Position numbers and translations under genes: made by a program. A stretch of DNA of 64,000 bases from JBCCGI01 sp039029355 (GTDB lineage: Bacteria; Planctomycetota; UBA1135; GCA-002686595): assembly GCA_039029355.1 (NCBI GenBank), contig JBCCGI010000011.1, positions 1 through 64,000 of the forward strand. Reading direction: 5' to 3'. The notes beneath the pieces were generated by a model, which saw nothing but the letters and a program-made list of their open reading frames with translations, did not search any database and was not told the origin of the DNA. Numbering within the stretch: the first letter of the stretch is position 1; every line of letters begins with the position of its first letter. This document shows positions 19,900 through 28,479 of the stretch, piece after piece.

Positions 19900-20285
19900 G
19901 CGCAATCCGAACGATCCAAACCGACGACGCGCCCGCGGCGATCGGTCCTTACAGCCAGGCCGTGGTGCACGGCGGGCTGGTGTTCTGCTCCGGCCAGGTG
20001 GCCCTCGACCCGGCGACCCAGGAGATGATCGACGGCGACGTGCAGGCGCAGGCGCGCCGCTGCCTGCAGAACCTGACGGGCGTGCTCGCGGCCGCGGGCA
20101 CCGACCTGGCGCACGCGTTGCGCCTGACGGTCTTCCTCGCCGACATGGGCGACTTCGCGCGCGTGAACGAGATCTACGCCGAGTTCTTCCCCGGCGACGC
20201 GCCGCCGGCGCGCGCGGCGGTCGAGGTCGCGGCGCTCCCGAAGGGCGCGTTGGTCGAGATCGACTGCATCGCGGCGCTTCCGTGA
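19896..20285 (+). CDS. ridA: RidA family enamine/imine deaminase
   Basis: 129 residues, ATG at 19896 with AAGGAG 7 bases upstream, overlapping the previous stop. RidA hydrolyses reactive 2-aminoacrylate-type enamines. Family blocks: 'AIGPYSQAV', 'GLVFCSGQVALDP', 'NLTGVLAAAGTDL', 'TVFLADMGDFARVNEIYAEF' and 'PARAAVEVAALPKGALVEID', in which the Arg and terminal Glu shape the active site of the trimer. Complete and of normal length. Likely co-translated with the neighbours on both sides. Confidence 0.93.
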   Translation: MSAIRTIQTDDAPAAIGPYSQAVVHGGLVFCSGQVALDPATQEMIDGDVQAQARRCLQNLTGVLAAAGTDLAHALRLTVFLADMGDFARVNEIYAEFFPGDAPPARAAVEVAALPKGALVEIDCIAALP

Positions 20286-21391
20286 TGGCGGACGGGACCG
20301 CGGAGGAGTCCGGCGCCGCGCCGCGGCCCTACGGCAAGCTCCTCGTGGCGGCGCTCCTGGCGTCGCTCGTCGCGGTCGAGGTCGGCCTGCGTCTGGTCGA
20401 CCTGCGCGCTGGACGCGACGCGGACTTCTTCGCGCCGCCCCCGACCACGCACGGGCTGTACGAGCCGCACCCCTACATCGGCTACGTGCTGCAGGCCGGC
20501 GCGGGGCGTGACCAGGGCAACTACACCTTCCATATCAACTCGCTCGGCTTCCGCGGTCCCGAGTACGCCGCCGAGAAGCCCGCGGACGTCTACCGCATCC
20601 TCTGCCTCGGCGGCTCGACCACCTACGGCACCGGCGTGTCGTCGGACGAGGCGACCTATCCCGGCCAGCTCGAGGCGATGCTCAACCTCGTGGCCGCCGA
20701 GGGGCGGAAGTACGAGGTCTGGAACTGCGGCGTGTCGGGCTACAACTCCGCCGAGAGCCTGATCAACCTGCAGCTGCGCCTGCTGCAGTACGACCCGGAC
20801 GCGATCGTGATCTACCACGCCGCCAACGACGCGCGGCCGATCCAGGCACGCGGCTTCCGGCCGGACTACGCGCACGTGCGGCGCAGCTGGGTGGCGAGCG
20901 AGATCAGCGGCCTGGAGCGCTTCCTGCTGCGCAGCTGGCGCACCTACGCCTGGCTCACGCGCGGCACCGACAGCGAGGAGCAGCTGGGAGCGCTCGCCAG
21001 CTACGTCTTCGTGCCGAACTTCAAGGACCTGCACGTGCCCGCCGGGCAGGCGGTGCCGGACCGCGGGGTCGCGGCGTTCCTCACCAACGTGCGCAACATG
21101 GTCGCGGTGGCGCGCGCCGCGGGCGTCGTTCCGGTGCTCTCGACGTTTGCGACCTGCTCGGAGTGCCAGCTGCCGCAGGACGAGGACTTCCTCGCGACCG
21201 TCCACCGCATCAACCAGGGGCTGCAGGCGCTCGCCTCCGACCTCGACGCGCCGCTGATCGACGTCGCGGCGCGGCTCTCGGACCTGCCCGAGATGTACGA
21301 GGACTGGATGCACTTCAACGACGAGGGCTCGCGGGCCCACGCGCGCGTGGTGGTCAAGGCCGCAAAGGACGCGGGGCTGTTTGAGCTGTAG
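20282..21391 (+). CDS. Membrane-anchored SGNH/GDSL hydrolase
   Basis: 369 residues from GTG at 20282 (ATG at 20285 equally possible), overlapping the ridA stop. An N-terminal hydrophobic segment ('LLVAALLASLVAVEVGLRL') is likely a signal anchor. SGNH blocks: block I 'LCLGGSTTYGTG' with the nucleophile Ser, block II Gly in 'WNCGVSGYNSAES', block III 'HAANDARP' with Asn, and the Asp/His dyad in 'DWMHFNDEGSRAHA'. These enzymes are esterases or acetyl hydrolases acting on glycans or lipids. Substrate unknown. Last gene of the coaD operon. Confidence 0.82.
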   Translation: MMADGTAEESGAAPRPYGKLLVAALLASLVAVEVGLRLVDLRAGRDADFFAPPPTTHGLYEPHPYIGYVLQAGAGRDQGNYTFHINSLGFRGPEYAAEKPADVYRILCLGGSTTYGTGVSSDEATYPGQLEAMLNLVAAEGRKYEVWNCGVSGYNSAESLINLQLRLLQYDPDAIVIYHAANDARPIQARGFRPDYAHVRRSWVASEISGLERFLLRSWRTYAWLTRGTDSEEQLGALASYVFVPNFKDLHVPAGQAVPDRGVAAFLTNVRNMVAVARAAGVVPVLSTFATCSECQLPQDEDFLATVHRINQGLQALASDLDAPLIDVAARLSDLPEMYEDWMHFNDEGSRAHARVVVKAAKDAGLFEL

Positions 21392-21444
21392 GTGCTGCAG
21401 CCGGGCGCTCCTAGGTCCCGGCCCCGGGGGCAGTTTTTCCGCCG

Positions 21445-22641
21445 TCACCACGACAGCCGCGCCAGCGATCTGGTACCCGGTCGTGTCTCTTGGCACCCGG
21501 CGGCGCCGCGCGAGCGCGTCCGTCGACGCCGGGCTCGAGAATGGCGCGATCCTGTCCGCGCGCACTGGCGGGCCTCCGACTGGGCTCGTGAGAGAGCGTT
21601 CGGTCCTCGATCTGTAGGAAGGGTTCGGCCGCCCACGCGCGACTGGAATAACCCGGCGTGGGGGCTTCCCTCGATCGGCGACGTGCACGCCTTCAGGGCC
21701 GCGACAAGCTCTCCCATCGATCGATGGCGTCGATCCGGGTCCTTCTCCAGGGCTCGGAGGCAGACGTCGCGGAGCCCGATAGAGATGCGCGGGTTGGCTG
21801 CGATCGCGTCCGGCGGGGCGCCCACGACGACCTTTCGCAGCGCCTCCGTTGGGGTCGCAGCATCAAAGGGCCGCGTGAGCGTGAGCGCTTCGAACATCGA
21901 GGCTCCCGTGGAAAAGACGTCGGTCCGATGATCGAGGCCGATTCGTCCTGCTGCGACTTGCTCGGGGCTCATGTACTGCGGCGTGCCCGCAAAGTCGTCG
22001 GTCTTGGAGGGGGAGTGGTCCCACTTCACGCTCGCCAACCCAAAGTCGACGACCCTTGCCCGCCCTTCCTCATCAATCAGGATGTTGCTGGGTTTGACGT
22101 CCCGATGAATCACCCCTTCGCGGTGGGCATAGTACAGAGCTTCGGTTACCGCGAGGAAGAGCGCGGCAACGGCGTCCTCGTAGCCCGCCGGGAGCTCAGT
22201 GAGCTGCCGGTGCTGGTCGATGACGTCCGCGAGGGTCCTTCCGTCGCTGACGAGCTCCTGAACGATGTAGTGCAGACCGTTGTGCTGGTCGAAGTCATAG
22301 ACCGCGACGATGTTGGGATGCGACAGGCGGGCGCCAGCCCTCGCTTCGCGCCAGAGACGGTCGAGGGAATGGCGCGACGCGATTGCACGTGGCGAAAGCA
22401 ACTTCAGCGCGACATGGCGGTCGAGCGAGCGGTCCATGGCTTTCCACACTTCCCCCATGCCGCCGCTGCCGAGGCGGGCGACTACCTCGAATCTCCCGAT
22501 GCGCTGGCCGGGTTGAACCGCCCGACGGCGACCGGCTTCGAATAGCGCCCTGGGCGTCCTGGTGATCAGGTCGCGGATCGCGTCGAGTATGGACCTCGGG
22601 AGTTCGTCCGACTCACTGCGCTTGTGGATCTGCTGGATCAT
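21445..22641 (-). CDS. Cytosolic Ser/Thr protein kinase
   Basis: 398 residues, ATG at 22641. A leader of about 50 residues precedes a complete Hanks-type kinase domain: Gly loop 'LGSGGMGEVWKAMD', catalytic Lys in 'HVALKLL', 'HRDVKPSNIL', 'VDFGLASVK', activation segment end 'GTPQYMSPEQVAAG' and 'DVFSTGASMFEAL'. No membrane span follows. The last 65 residues are Arg/Ser/Gly-rich and look unlike a folded domain, so a late frameshift or a disordered tail is possible. It lies 59 bases after the FG-GAP protein gene on the same strand, probably one transcript, and across the divergent promoter is a sigma-factor-like gene. Confidence 0.88.
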   Translation of the reverse strand: MIQQIHKRSESDELPRSILDAIRDLITRTPRALFEAGRRRAVQPGQRIGRFEVVARLGSGGMGEVWKAMDRSLDRHVALKLLSPRAIASRHSLDRLWREARAGARLSHPNIVAVYDFDQHNGLHYIVQELVSDGRTLADVIDQHRQLTELPAGYEDAVAALFLAVTEALYYAHREGVIHRDVKPSNILIDEEGRARVVDFGLASVKWDHSPSKTDDFAGTPQYMSPEQVAAGRIGLDHRTDVFSTGASMFEALTLTRPFDAATPTEALRKVVVGAPPDAIAANPRISIGLRDVCLRALEKDPDRRHRSMGELVAALKACTSPIEGSPHAGLFQSRVGGRTLPTDRGPNALSRAQSEARQCARTGSRHSRARRRRTRSRGAAGCQETRPGTRSLARLSW

Positions 22642-22700
22642 TGGAGTCGTCGATCGACCGCGCCGGCGCCTTCGCCGACGCGGTCCAAGTGGACTGAGGG

Positions 22701-24389
22701 TTAGAATCCGATTTGCAGGTTCAGGGCTTCGGTGAGCCCGATCGGCGCAACGGCCCCCAAAGACGCGTCCACGAGGAAGCCCTGGACGTAGATCGACGTA
22801 TCCACCAATGAGCCGCTGTTCGGAATCGCGAGGGAGAAGGGCGCGGGGGATGCCGGGGACCAAGGGAAGCCGCTCTCCACCGAGAAAAGGCTCGCGGGAT
22901 CGATCAACAGCTCTCCAGCCGCCCCCGCGCCCGCCATGCCCAGTCCAGGCAGGAACGTGCCGCACCCACCCGCGTCTACGCCTTCGTCGGGGGCCAAGCA
23001 GAAGAGCAGTGCTGTGGCCGACCCGGCGGCCTGCGTGCCTAGGGGATTTTCGACTCCGAGTACCAGGGTGCTACCGACGGACGGCAGTCCGTTCAGAACG
23101 GTCAGGCTTCCTGGCGGATTGATCCCGCATCCGTCGATGGGCAGAGCAGCGGCCGGAAAAGAGGTCGGGAGCGAGTCAAACACGTAGGCAGAGCCGGAAT
23201 CGGCGCCCGCATCGTCGTTTCCGTAAGCTCCCACGAAGGCGATCTTGTCGAACACGGAGACGGACGAGCCGAAGCGATCGCCCTCCGCACCGTCGGACGC
23301 CACGAGCCTGTCTGTTTCGATCCACGCGCCGTCTTGTCGTCGGAACACATACGCGGCTCCCGAGCCCGCGATTCCTTCGGCGTCCTCCTCGCTTGCACCG
23401 ACAACCGCGAGGTCGTCACGAAGCGCTACGGACTGGCCGAACGAGGAGCTTCCCGAACCGGCGAGCTCATCCGTCTCGACCCAGAAGCCTCCCTGCTTCT
23501 CGAACACGTAGACCGCTCCGGGAGCTCCGACCAATGCGACCTTGCCAGACATCGAAACGGAGTGTCCGAGCAAGGACACGCCGGAGACCGTAAGCCTGGC
23601 CGTCTCTAGCCAGACCCCGCCTTGCTTCTCGTAGACGTACACCGCGCTGTGGACGGGGGCTCCCACAAAGGCAGTGTCGCCGGAAATCGACACGGAATAG
23701 CCAAAGTTGGCCAGCGGGAACTCGTCCGGGCCGATGAGCTTGACGCTCTCCACCCAGGCGCCATCCCGGTCTTCGAAGATATAGGCCGCACCAGCGTCGA
23801 ATCCTGCCGTGGTATCCCAGTGCGCTCCCACGATCGCGACGCCTTCGGAGAGCGATACGGAATAGCCAAACCGATCACCCACCTCGCCTTTCGTTGCGAC
23901 CAGCTTCGCCGTCTCCGTCCAAGCGCCTCTCTGCTTTTCGAATAGATAGGCAGCGCCAGCGATGGGAAAGTCGCCCGTACTCGCGCTCGCTCCCACGAGC
24001 GCCAGGTCTCCCAAAAGCGAGACGGATGCGCCGAACAGGGCGCCCGCCTGGGCATCGGACGCGGTGAGCCTGTCGGTCTCCACCCAGCTTCCACCTTGGT
24101 TCTCGTAGACATAGGCAGAGCCCGATTCCACGCCGGCATGATCGTTCAGGTGAGCCCCCACGATGGCGGTATCCCCAAAGATCGCCGTCGCGTGGCCAAA
24201 GTGGTCGTCCAGCGCAGCATCGGATGCCGAGAGCTTGGCGCCTTCTGTGATCTGGCCGAAGCCTGTAGAGCCGGCCCCGGCTAGCGCGAGGGCCAAGACG
24301 ATCGCACGTCGTGAAGCGGAGCCTCTCCAGCTAGCGAGAGTCGCCTTCGTTCCTGCAGGACTCGCGTGGATACCAGACGGATAGAGCAT
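22701..24389 (-). CDS. Secreted integrin-type FG-GAP seven-bladed propeller protein
   Basis: 562 residues, ATG at 24389. A long signal sequence ('AIVLALALAGAGSTGFGQ') is followed by seven FG-GAP repeats of the form 'FG-x-SV-x(6-8)-VGA', each closed by a 'AYVFE..DGAWVETDRL' type strand pair; this is the integrin-alpha style rather than the calcium-loop VCBS style seen elsewhere in the window. After the propeller, about 150 residues form a Cys-containing C-terminal module ending 'EALNLQIGF', related to the ends of other secreted proteins here. The kinase gene follows in the same direction. Confidence 0.85.
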   Translation of the reverse strand: MLYPSGIHASPAGTKATLASWRGSASRRAIVLALALAGAGSTGFGQITEGAKLSASDAALDDHFGHATAIFGDTAIVGAHLNDHAGVESGSAYVYENQGGSWVETDRLTASDAQAGALFGASVSLLGDLALVGASASTGDFPIAGAAYLFEKQRGAWTETAKLVATKGEVGDRFGYSVSLSEGVAIVGAHWDTTAGFDAGAAYIFEDRDGAWVESVKLIGPDEFPLANFGYSVSISGDTAFVGAPVHSAVYVYEKQGGVWLETARLTVSGVSLLGHSVSMSGKVALVGAPGAVYVFEKQGGFWVETDELAGSGSSSFGQSVALRDDLAVVGASEEDAEGIAGSGAAYVFRRQDGAWIETDRLVASDGAEGDRFGSSVSVFDKIAFVGAYGNDDAGADSGSAYVFDSLPTSFPAAALPIDGCGINPPGSLTVLNGLPSVGSTLVLGVENPLGTQAAGSATALLFCLAPDEGVDAGGCGTFLPGLGMAGAGAAGELLIDPASLFSVESGFPWSPASPAPFSLAIPNSGSLVDTSIYVQGFLVDASLGAVAPIGLTEALNLQIGF

Positions 24390-24663
24390 GTCGTGTCCTC
24401 TTTAAACCGGTGTGTGCTCCGAGGCGTTGCCTCGTTGTCATGCTGGACACCCGCCGGCGCATGGCGTTGCGGGGAATGCAGAAGAACGAGGTAGGGAACT
24501 TCCCTAGCCTGCCTTGTGGTGGGACGACGCTCTGCCCCTTCCTGAGGCCGTCTGCTTTTGCACCTTTCTAGCCATTCTTCCTTTCCTGGAGCACCTTGCT
24601 CGTGGAGCCGACTTCTTTGGAGTGTGCTGCAACGTCGCGCGGTCGCCGGGTGTCCTGTCCTGC
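24390..24663. promoter_or_regulatory. Divergent intergenic region between FG-GAP protein and sigma-like gene
   Basis: 274 bases with no gene of its own, shared by two divergent transcripts, and therefore carrying promoters for both. It is less GC-rich than flanking coding DNA. I see no convincing inverted repeat or known operator. An in-frame GTG at 24514 could extend the sigma-like protein by 50 residues into this region, but those residues look non-coding. Confidence 0.4.
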
Positions 24664-27186
24664 ATGAAACGGAACGAGGACGAGTTGGCAAACCGAGACA
24701 GGGCAAGCCGTATCGAGACGTCCGAGCAGCTGGCCGAACTCAAGCAGCTGGCAGGCAGGCTTAGGATTGCAGATCCGGCTACCTTGGACGACGTCGTGCA
24801 GGAGGCCGCCGTTGCGGCTCTCCGTCGGAAGGGTCTGGTCTCCCTATCGTACTGGCGAGCGTCCCTTCGAAATCAGCTGTGGCGGTATCGACGCGATACC
24901 GCTCGCCGGTCGGAGCATGAGGGAAGACACGCGGAGAGCTCGGCGACTCCTGCCGAACCGCTGGATGAGTTGCAGCGGGTTGAGCTGCGGAGCTTGATCC
25001 GCGAGGAGGTACGAAAGCTACCGGTGCGGTACCGCTCCGTCCTGTTGGCTGAGATCGCTCCGGAGGCCGTCAGCGACGCCGAGTGGCGTGAGATGGAGGC
25101 CCTTCCTGGAGCGTCGAGACGGTCTCGTCGCATGAGGGCCAAGAGGATGCTCAGGGATAGGCTTGAGCGACGCTTTGGGCGCGATCCCGACCGTCGATGG
25201 GCGATCGTTCTCGTCCTGGGATCGGCGCGAAGTTCGCGCTCGCGAAGCGGCTTGGAAGAGCGGAGTATCAGGCGTCGGGTTCGCTCCCTTACGCGGCTTC
25301 AGCTCGGGCTGCGGACGTTCCTCGTCGCGGGGTTCCTTCCGATTGCGGCCCTCGTCTTGTGGACGGGTGCCTTCTCTCAGCGGTCTGCGAGCAACCACGC
25401 CGTCCATCCTCAAGCCCGCGAAGGGCGTCTCCCGCTGCGAACAAGGGGCCTTCTCTTCCCGCCAGGCGACGTCGGGCGGGCGATGTCCGACCACAGGCGC
25501 GTCAAGCGGTCGAGCGACGAGGTCATACCTGAATCCGAGGCTGGAGGCGGTGTCTCGACGCTCGAGTTGCTCGTGCAGGACGGTTCGACCGGCGCCAGCC
25601 TGGAGAACGTGCTGATCGTGCGACGAGGGGAGTGGGACGCCCTCCGCCGCTGGCACCCCGGGCCGCTGGCTGCGGGCGAGGTCTTTCTGGAAGGTCGGGC
25701 TTCGCCGCTCTCGATCCCCTGGGAGCCGAGAGTCCCAACTGCGGAGACTCTCTGGATCTGGGCACCCGGCTACGCGTGGGCCCAGGTCGATGTCGATGCC
25801 GTCGAGCCAGGTGAAAGGCTGACGTTGCTTCGCGAAGGCGGCGAGATGACGTTGACGATCGAGGGTGCCTCGGCGCTTCCACCGGAGCTTCGTGGGAAGG
25901 TCCGCTTCCGGCTGCGGACGGAATCCAGCGGGGCAAGCGAGGACACGGCCCCGACTCTGGTTCTCGACGTCGGCCTGGAGCGTTGGCGCTCGGCACGGCA
26001 GTCGAAGTCCAAGGATCGAGGGTTGGAGCTGCACTTGCGCGGGCTGCCGGTCGGCCGCTATTGGGCGAGTCTCGAAGTGGGGATAGGTTCGGCGTTGGGT
26101 TCTGACTCCAGGGTCCTGCTTTGTCCGTGTGTCGAAACGATGCGCGATCTTTCGGCCATGCAGCAGCTCAGCAAGGCGCACTTCGGCATGATGGACTCTA
26201 CGGTCGAGCCGCCGCCTCTTGTCCTGGTCCAGGATGAGTTCGACGTCAGCTCAACGGCCGGGAGGAAGGCACTGCGCGTCGGACCGCTCCCTCAAGCTCC
26301 CCCTACCCAGAGAGTGCGCACCCGGGTTGTTGTTCCGCCCAACGTCGGCGTCCCCAGCTCCGAGATTCGCGTGAGCGTGCATCGTCAGGACGCCTTTCTT
26401 CGGCAGATGCTGGGTCGCGGCGTCATTCGGATGCCGCTGGATGAATCGCACGGGCACAGCATTCGGTCGGGAGTGCATGAGCACTCCGCCGACCTGCCGG
26501 ACGGCACCTACGAGGTCCTCGTTTCGCCCTTCATGTATCGTGAGATCGTGGAGATCGGTCCGGCGGGGAGGGAGATCTCGATCGAGATCCCCGATCTCGT
26601 CGACGTGAACCTCGAGCTGGTCGACCGGTCGACCGGAGCTCCGCTCGACGTCTCCCGGGTCACCCTGACGCGCCAGATCCCGGAATCGGAGCAGGCGAGC
26701 TGGGGCACATGCTCCAATGGAAGCTGGTCGCGGTCCATCAAGGCCCAGCGCGGCTCCTGCGCGGCGCTCTTGGTTCCGGGCACCTTCGCCGTGAGCTGTC
26801 GCCTTGATCGGCAGAGGGATCGTAGCTGGTCCCACGTCGATGTTGAGTCGATCGTCGTCGACTCGGGTGCCCAGCATCACGTCGTCTACGCGACAGTGAC
26901 CGAACACCCGTATTGCGAGCTCCGTCTGGCTCTCTACGACGGCGTCGCCAAGGTTCCCTTCGACATGCGGTGGCTCGACGGGCTGCTGCGCCCCGTCGGG
27001 CACGACGGCAGGATCCTCCCCAGGGGGGGCGGGCTCGGCTCCAAGTCCGTCGCGCTCTCAGGCCCAGGCGAATACGAGATCGACCTCGGCAAGCTCCCCT
27101 CGTTCGCTCACCAGCCACCGATCTGCTTTCGAATCGAAGCCGGCCAATCGAGGACGATCGAGGTGAATCTCAAGCGAGGGAGGTAG
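24664..27186 (+). CDS. Sigma-70 (ECF-like) domain fused to a membrane span and large C-terminal region
   Basis: 840 residues from ATG at 24664. Residues about 25-95 resemble sigma region 2 ('LDDVVQEAAVAALRRKG', 'SYWRASLRNQLWRYRRD'); about 120-180 resemble region 4 ('VRKLPVRYRSVLLAEI' and a following basic helix ending 'AKRMLRDRLERRFG'). A basic stretch leads to one hydrophobic span at about 217-238 ('FLVAGFLPIAALVLWTG'). Some 600 residues follow, apparently outside the cytoplasm, built from beta-rich segments, at least two of them similar to carboxypeptidase-regulatory-like folds ('LLVQDGSTGASLENVLI', 'LELVDRSTGAPLDVS'). Sigma activity fused to a sensor-like domain through a membrane span would be an anti-sigma-free design. 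The region 4 helix-turn-helix is divergent, so DNA binding is uncertain. Confidence 0.7.
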   Translation: MKRNEDELANRDRASRIETSEQLAELKQLAGRLRIADPATLDDVVQEAAVAALRRKGLVSLSYWRASLRNQLWRYRRDTARRSEHEGRHAESSATPAEPLDELQRVELRSLIREEVRKLPVRYRSVLLAEIAPEAVSDAEWREMEALPGASRRSRRMRAKRMLRDRLERRFGRDPDRRWAIVLVLGSARSSRSRSGLEERSIRRRVRSLTRLQLGLRTFLVAGFLPIAALVLWTGAFSQRSASNHAVHPQAREGRLPLRTRGLLFPPGDVGRAMSDHRRVKRSSDEVIPESEAGGGVSTLELLVQDGSTGASLENVLIVRRGEWDALRRWHPGPLAAGEVFLEGRASPLSIPWEPRVPTAETLWIWAPGYAWAQVDVDAVEPGERLTLLREGGEMTLTIEGASALPPELRGKVRFRLRTESSGASEDTAPTLVLDVGLERWRSARQSKSKDRGLELHLRGLPVGRYWASLEVGIGSALGSDSRVLLCPCVETMRDLSAMQQLSKAHFGMMDSTVEPPPLVLVQDEFDVSSTAGRKALRVGPLPQAPPTQRVRTRVVVPPNVGVPSSEIRVSVHRQDAFLRQMLGRGVIRMPLDESHGHSIRSGVHEHSADLPDGTYEVLVSPFMYREIVEIGPAGREISIEIPDLVDVNLELVDRSTGAPLDVSRVTLTRQIPESEQASWGTCSNGSWSRSIKAQRGSCAALLVPGTFAVSCRLDRQRDRSWSHVDVESIVVDSGAQHHVVYATVTEHPYCELRLALYDGVAKVPFDMRWLDGLLRPVGHDGRILPRGGGLGSKSVALSGPGEYEIDLGKLPSFAHQPPICFRIEAGQSRTIEVNLKRGR

Positions 27187-27368
27187 GGCCATCACAGGGT
27201 TGGTCGGACTCGAAGCGTCCCTGTCCCGTTGGAAAGCTACGGCGATGGGGGGCGGCTGAACCGCGTGAGCCCCGATCCCGGGCCGAGCGTCGTGATGCGG
27301 CGCCCCCGGCGTTAGAATCCCGCGCCCTTCTCCGCTCCGTCTCCCCAAAACGACCAAGCTCCCACCCC

Positions 27369-28460
27369 ATGGGCGTCACCTGCGGCATCGTCGGCCTGCC
27401 GAACATCGGCAAGACCACCATCTTCAACGCCATGACCGGCGCCGGCGCCGAGCGCACCACCTACGCCTCGACGTCGGCCGAGCCCAACGTGGCCGAGCTC
27501 GACGTTCCCGACGCGCGCTTGGGCGTGATCGAGGGCTTCATCGAGACCAAGAAGGTCGTGCACGCCAAGGTCAAGGTGGTCGACATCGCCGGCCTGGCCG
27601 AGGGCGCCTCGCGCGGCGTCGGCATCGGCAACGCGTTCCTGGGGCACATCAAGGAGACCGACGCGCTGATGCACGTCGTGCAGTGCTTCGAGTCGCCGCA
27701 GGTCTCGCGCGAGCGGCCGATCGATCCGTCGGCGGACATGGACGTGCTCGAGCTAGAGCTCGCCGCCGCCGATTTCGAGACGGTGTTGCGCAACGTCGAG
27801 CGCGTGGCGAAGAAGGCCCGCGCCGGCGACAAGGAGGCCATCGCCGAGAAGGAGATCTTCGAGCGCGCCAAGGCGCTGCTCGAGGACGGCGTCCAGCTGC
27901 GCACCGTCGACTGGAAGGACGCCGAGCGCGACGCGCTGCGCCCGCTGTTCCTGCTGACGCTCAAGCCGATGCTCTACGTCGCCAACGTGGCCGACGACGA
28001 CCAGGCGGGCGAGGGCGAGTGGGCCCAGGCCGTCGCCAAGCACGCCGCCGAGATGCAGGCGGACTGGATCCCGATGTGCGGCGACATCGAGTGCGAGCTG
28101 TCCGGGATGGACGACGACGACCGCGCGATGTTCATGGAGGAGCTGGGCGTCACCGAGCTCGCCCGGCCGCGCCTGGTGCGCCGCACCTACGACCTGCTCG
28201 GGCTGCAGACCTACTTCACCGCGGGTGAGATGGAGATCAAGGCCTGGACCATCCGCCGCGGCGACACCGCGCCGCGCGCGGCCGGCGTGATTCACACCGA
28301 CTTCGAGAAGGGCTTCATCCGGGCCGAGGTCTACTCGGTCGACGACCTGTCCGAGCACGAGTCCGAGGCCGCGATCAAGTCGGCCGGCAAGCTGCGCGTC
28401 GAGGGCAAGGACTACGTGATGCAGGAAGGCGACGTGGTCCACTTCCTGTTCTCGAAGTAG
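27369..28460 (+). CDS. ychF: Redox-regulated ATPase YchF
   Basis: 363 residues, ATG at 27369. A universally conserved Obg-family P-loop protein that prefers ATP and associates with ribosomes. Motifs: Walker A 'GLPNIGKTTIFNAMTG', switch region 'TSAEPNVAELDVPDARL', 'VDIAGLAEGASRGVGIGN' (DxxG), 'FLGHIKETDALMHVVQCF' and a C-terminal TGS-like domain ('YFTAGEMEIKAWTIRRGDT', 'HTDFEKGFIRAEV', 'GKDYVMQEGDVVHFLF'). Complete and of normal length. Same strand as the next gene but with no functional connection evident. Confidence 0.96.
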   Translation: MGVTCGIVGLPNIGKTTIFNAMTGAGAERTTYASTSAEPNVAELDVPDARLGVIEGFIETKKVVHAKVKVVDIAGLAEGASRGVGIGNAFLGHIKETDALMHVVQCFESPQVSRERPIDPSADMDVLELELAAADFETVLRNVERVAKKARAGDKEAIAEKEIFERAKALLEDGVQLRTVDWKDAERDALRPLFLLTLKPMLYVANVADDDQAGEGEWAQAVAKHAAEMQADWIPMCGDIECELSGMDDDDRAMFMEELGVTELARPRLVRRTYDLLGLQTYFTAGEMEIKAWTIRRGDTAPRAAGVIHTDFEKGFIRAEVYSVDDLSEHESEAAIKSAGKLRVEGKDYVMQEGDVVHFLFSK

Positions 28461-28479
28461 CGCTCCGCGGCGGGGTACG

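Noticed and set aside
21400..21440. GC-rich repeat followed by five T as an intrinsic terminator after the SGNH gene
   Set aside because: The best inverted repeat leaves only a two-base loop, and the alternative stem is five bp with the T-run not adjacent.
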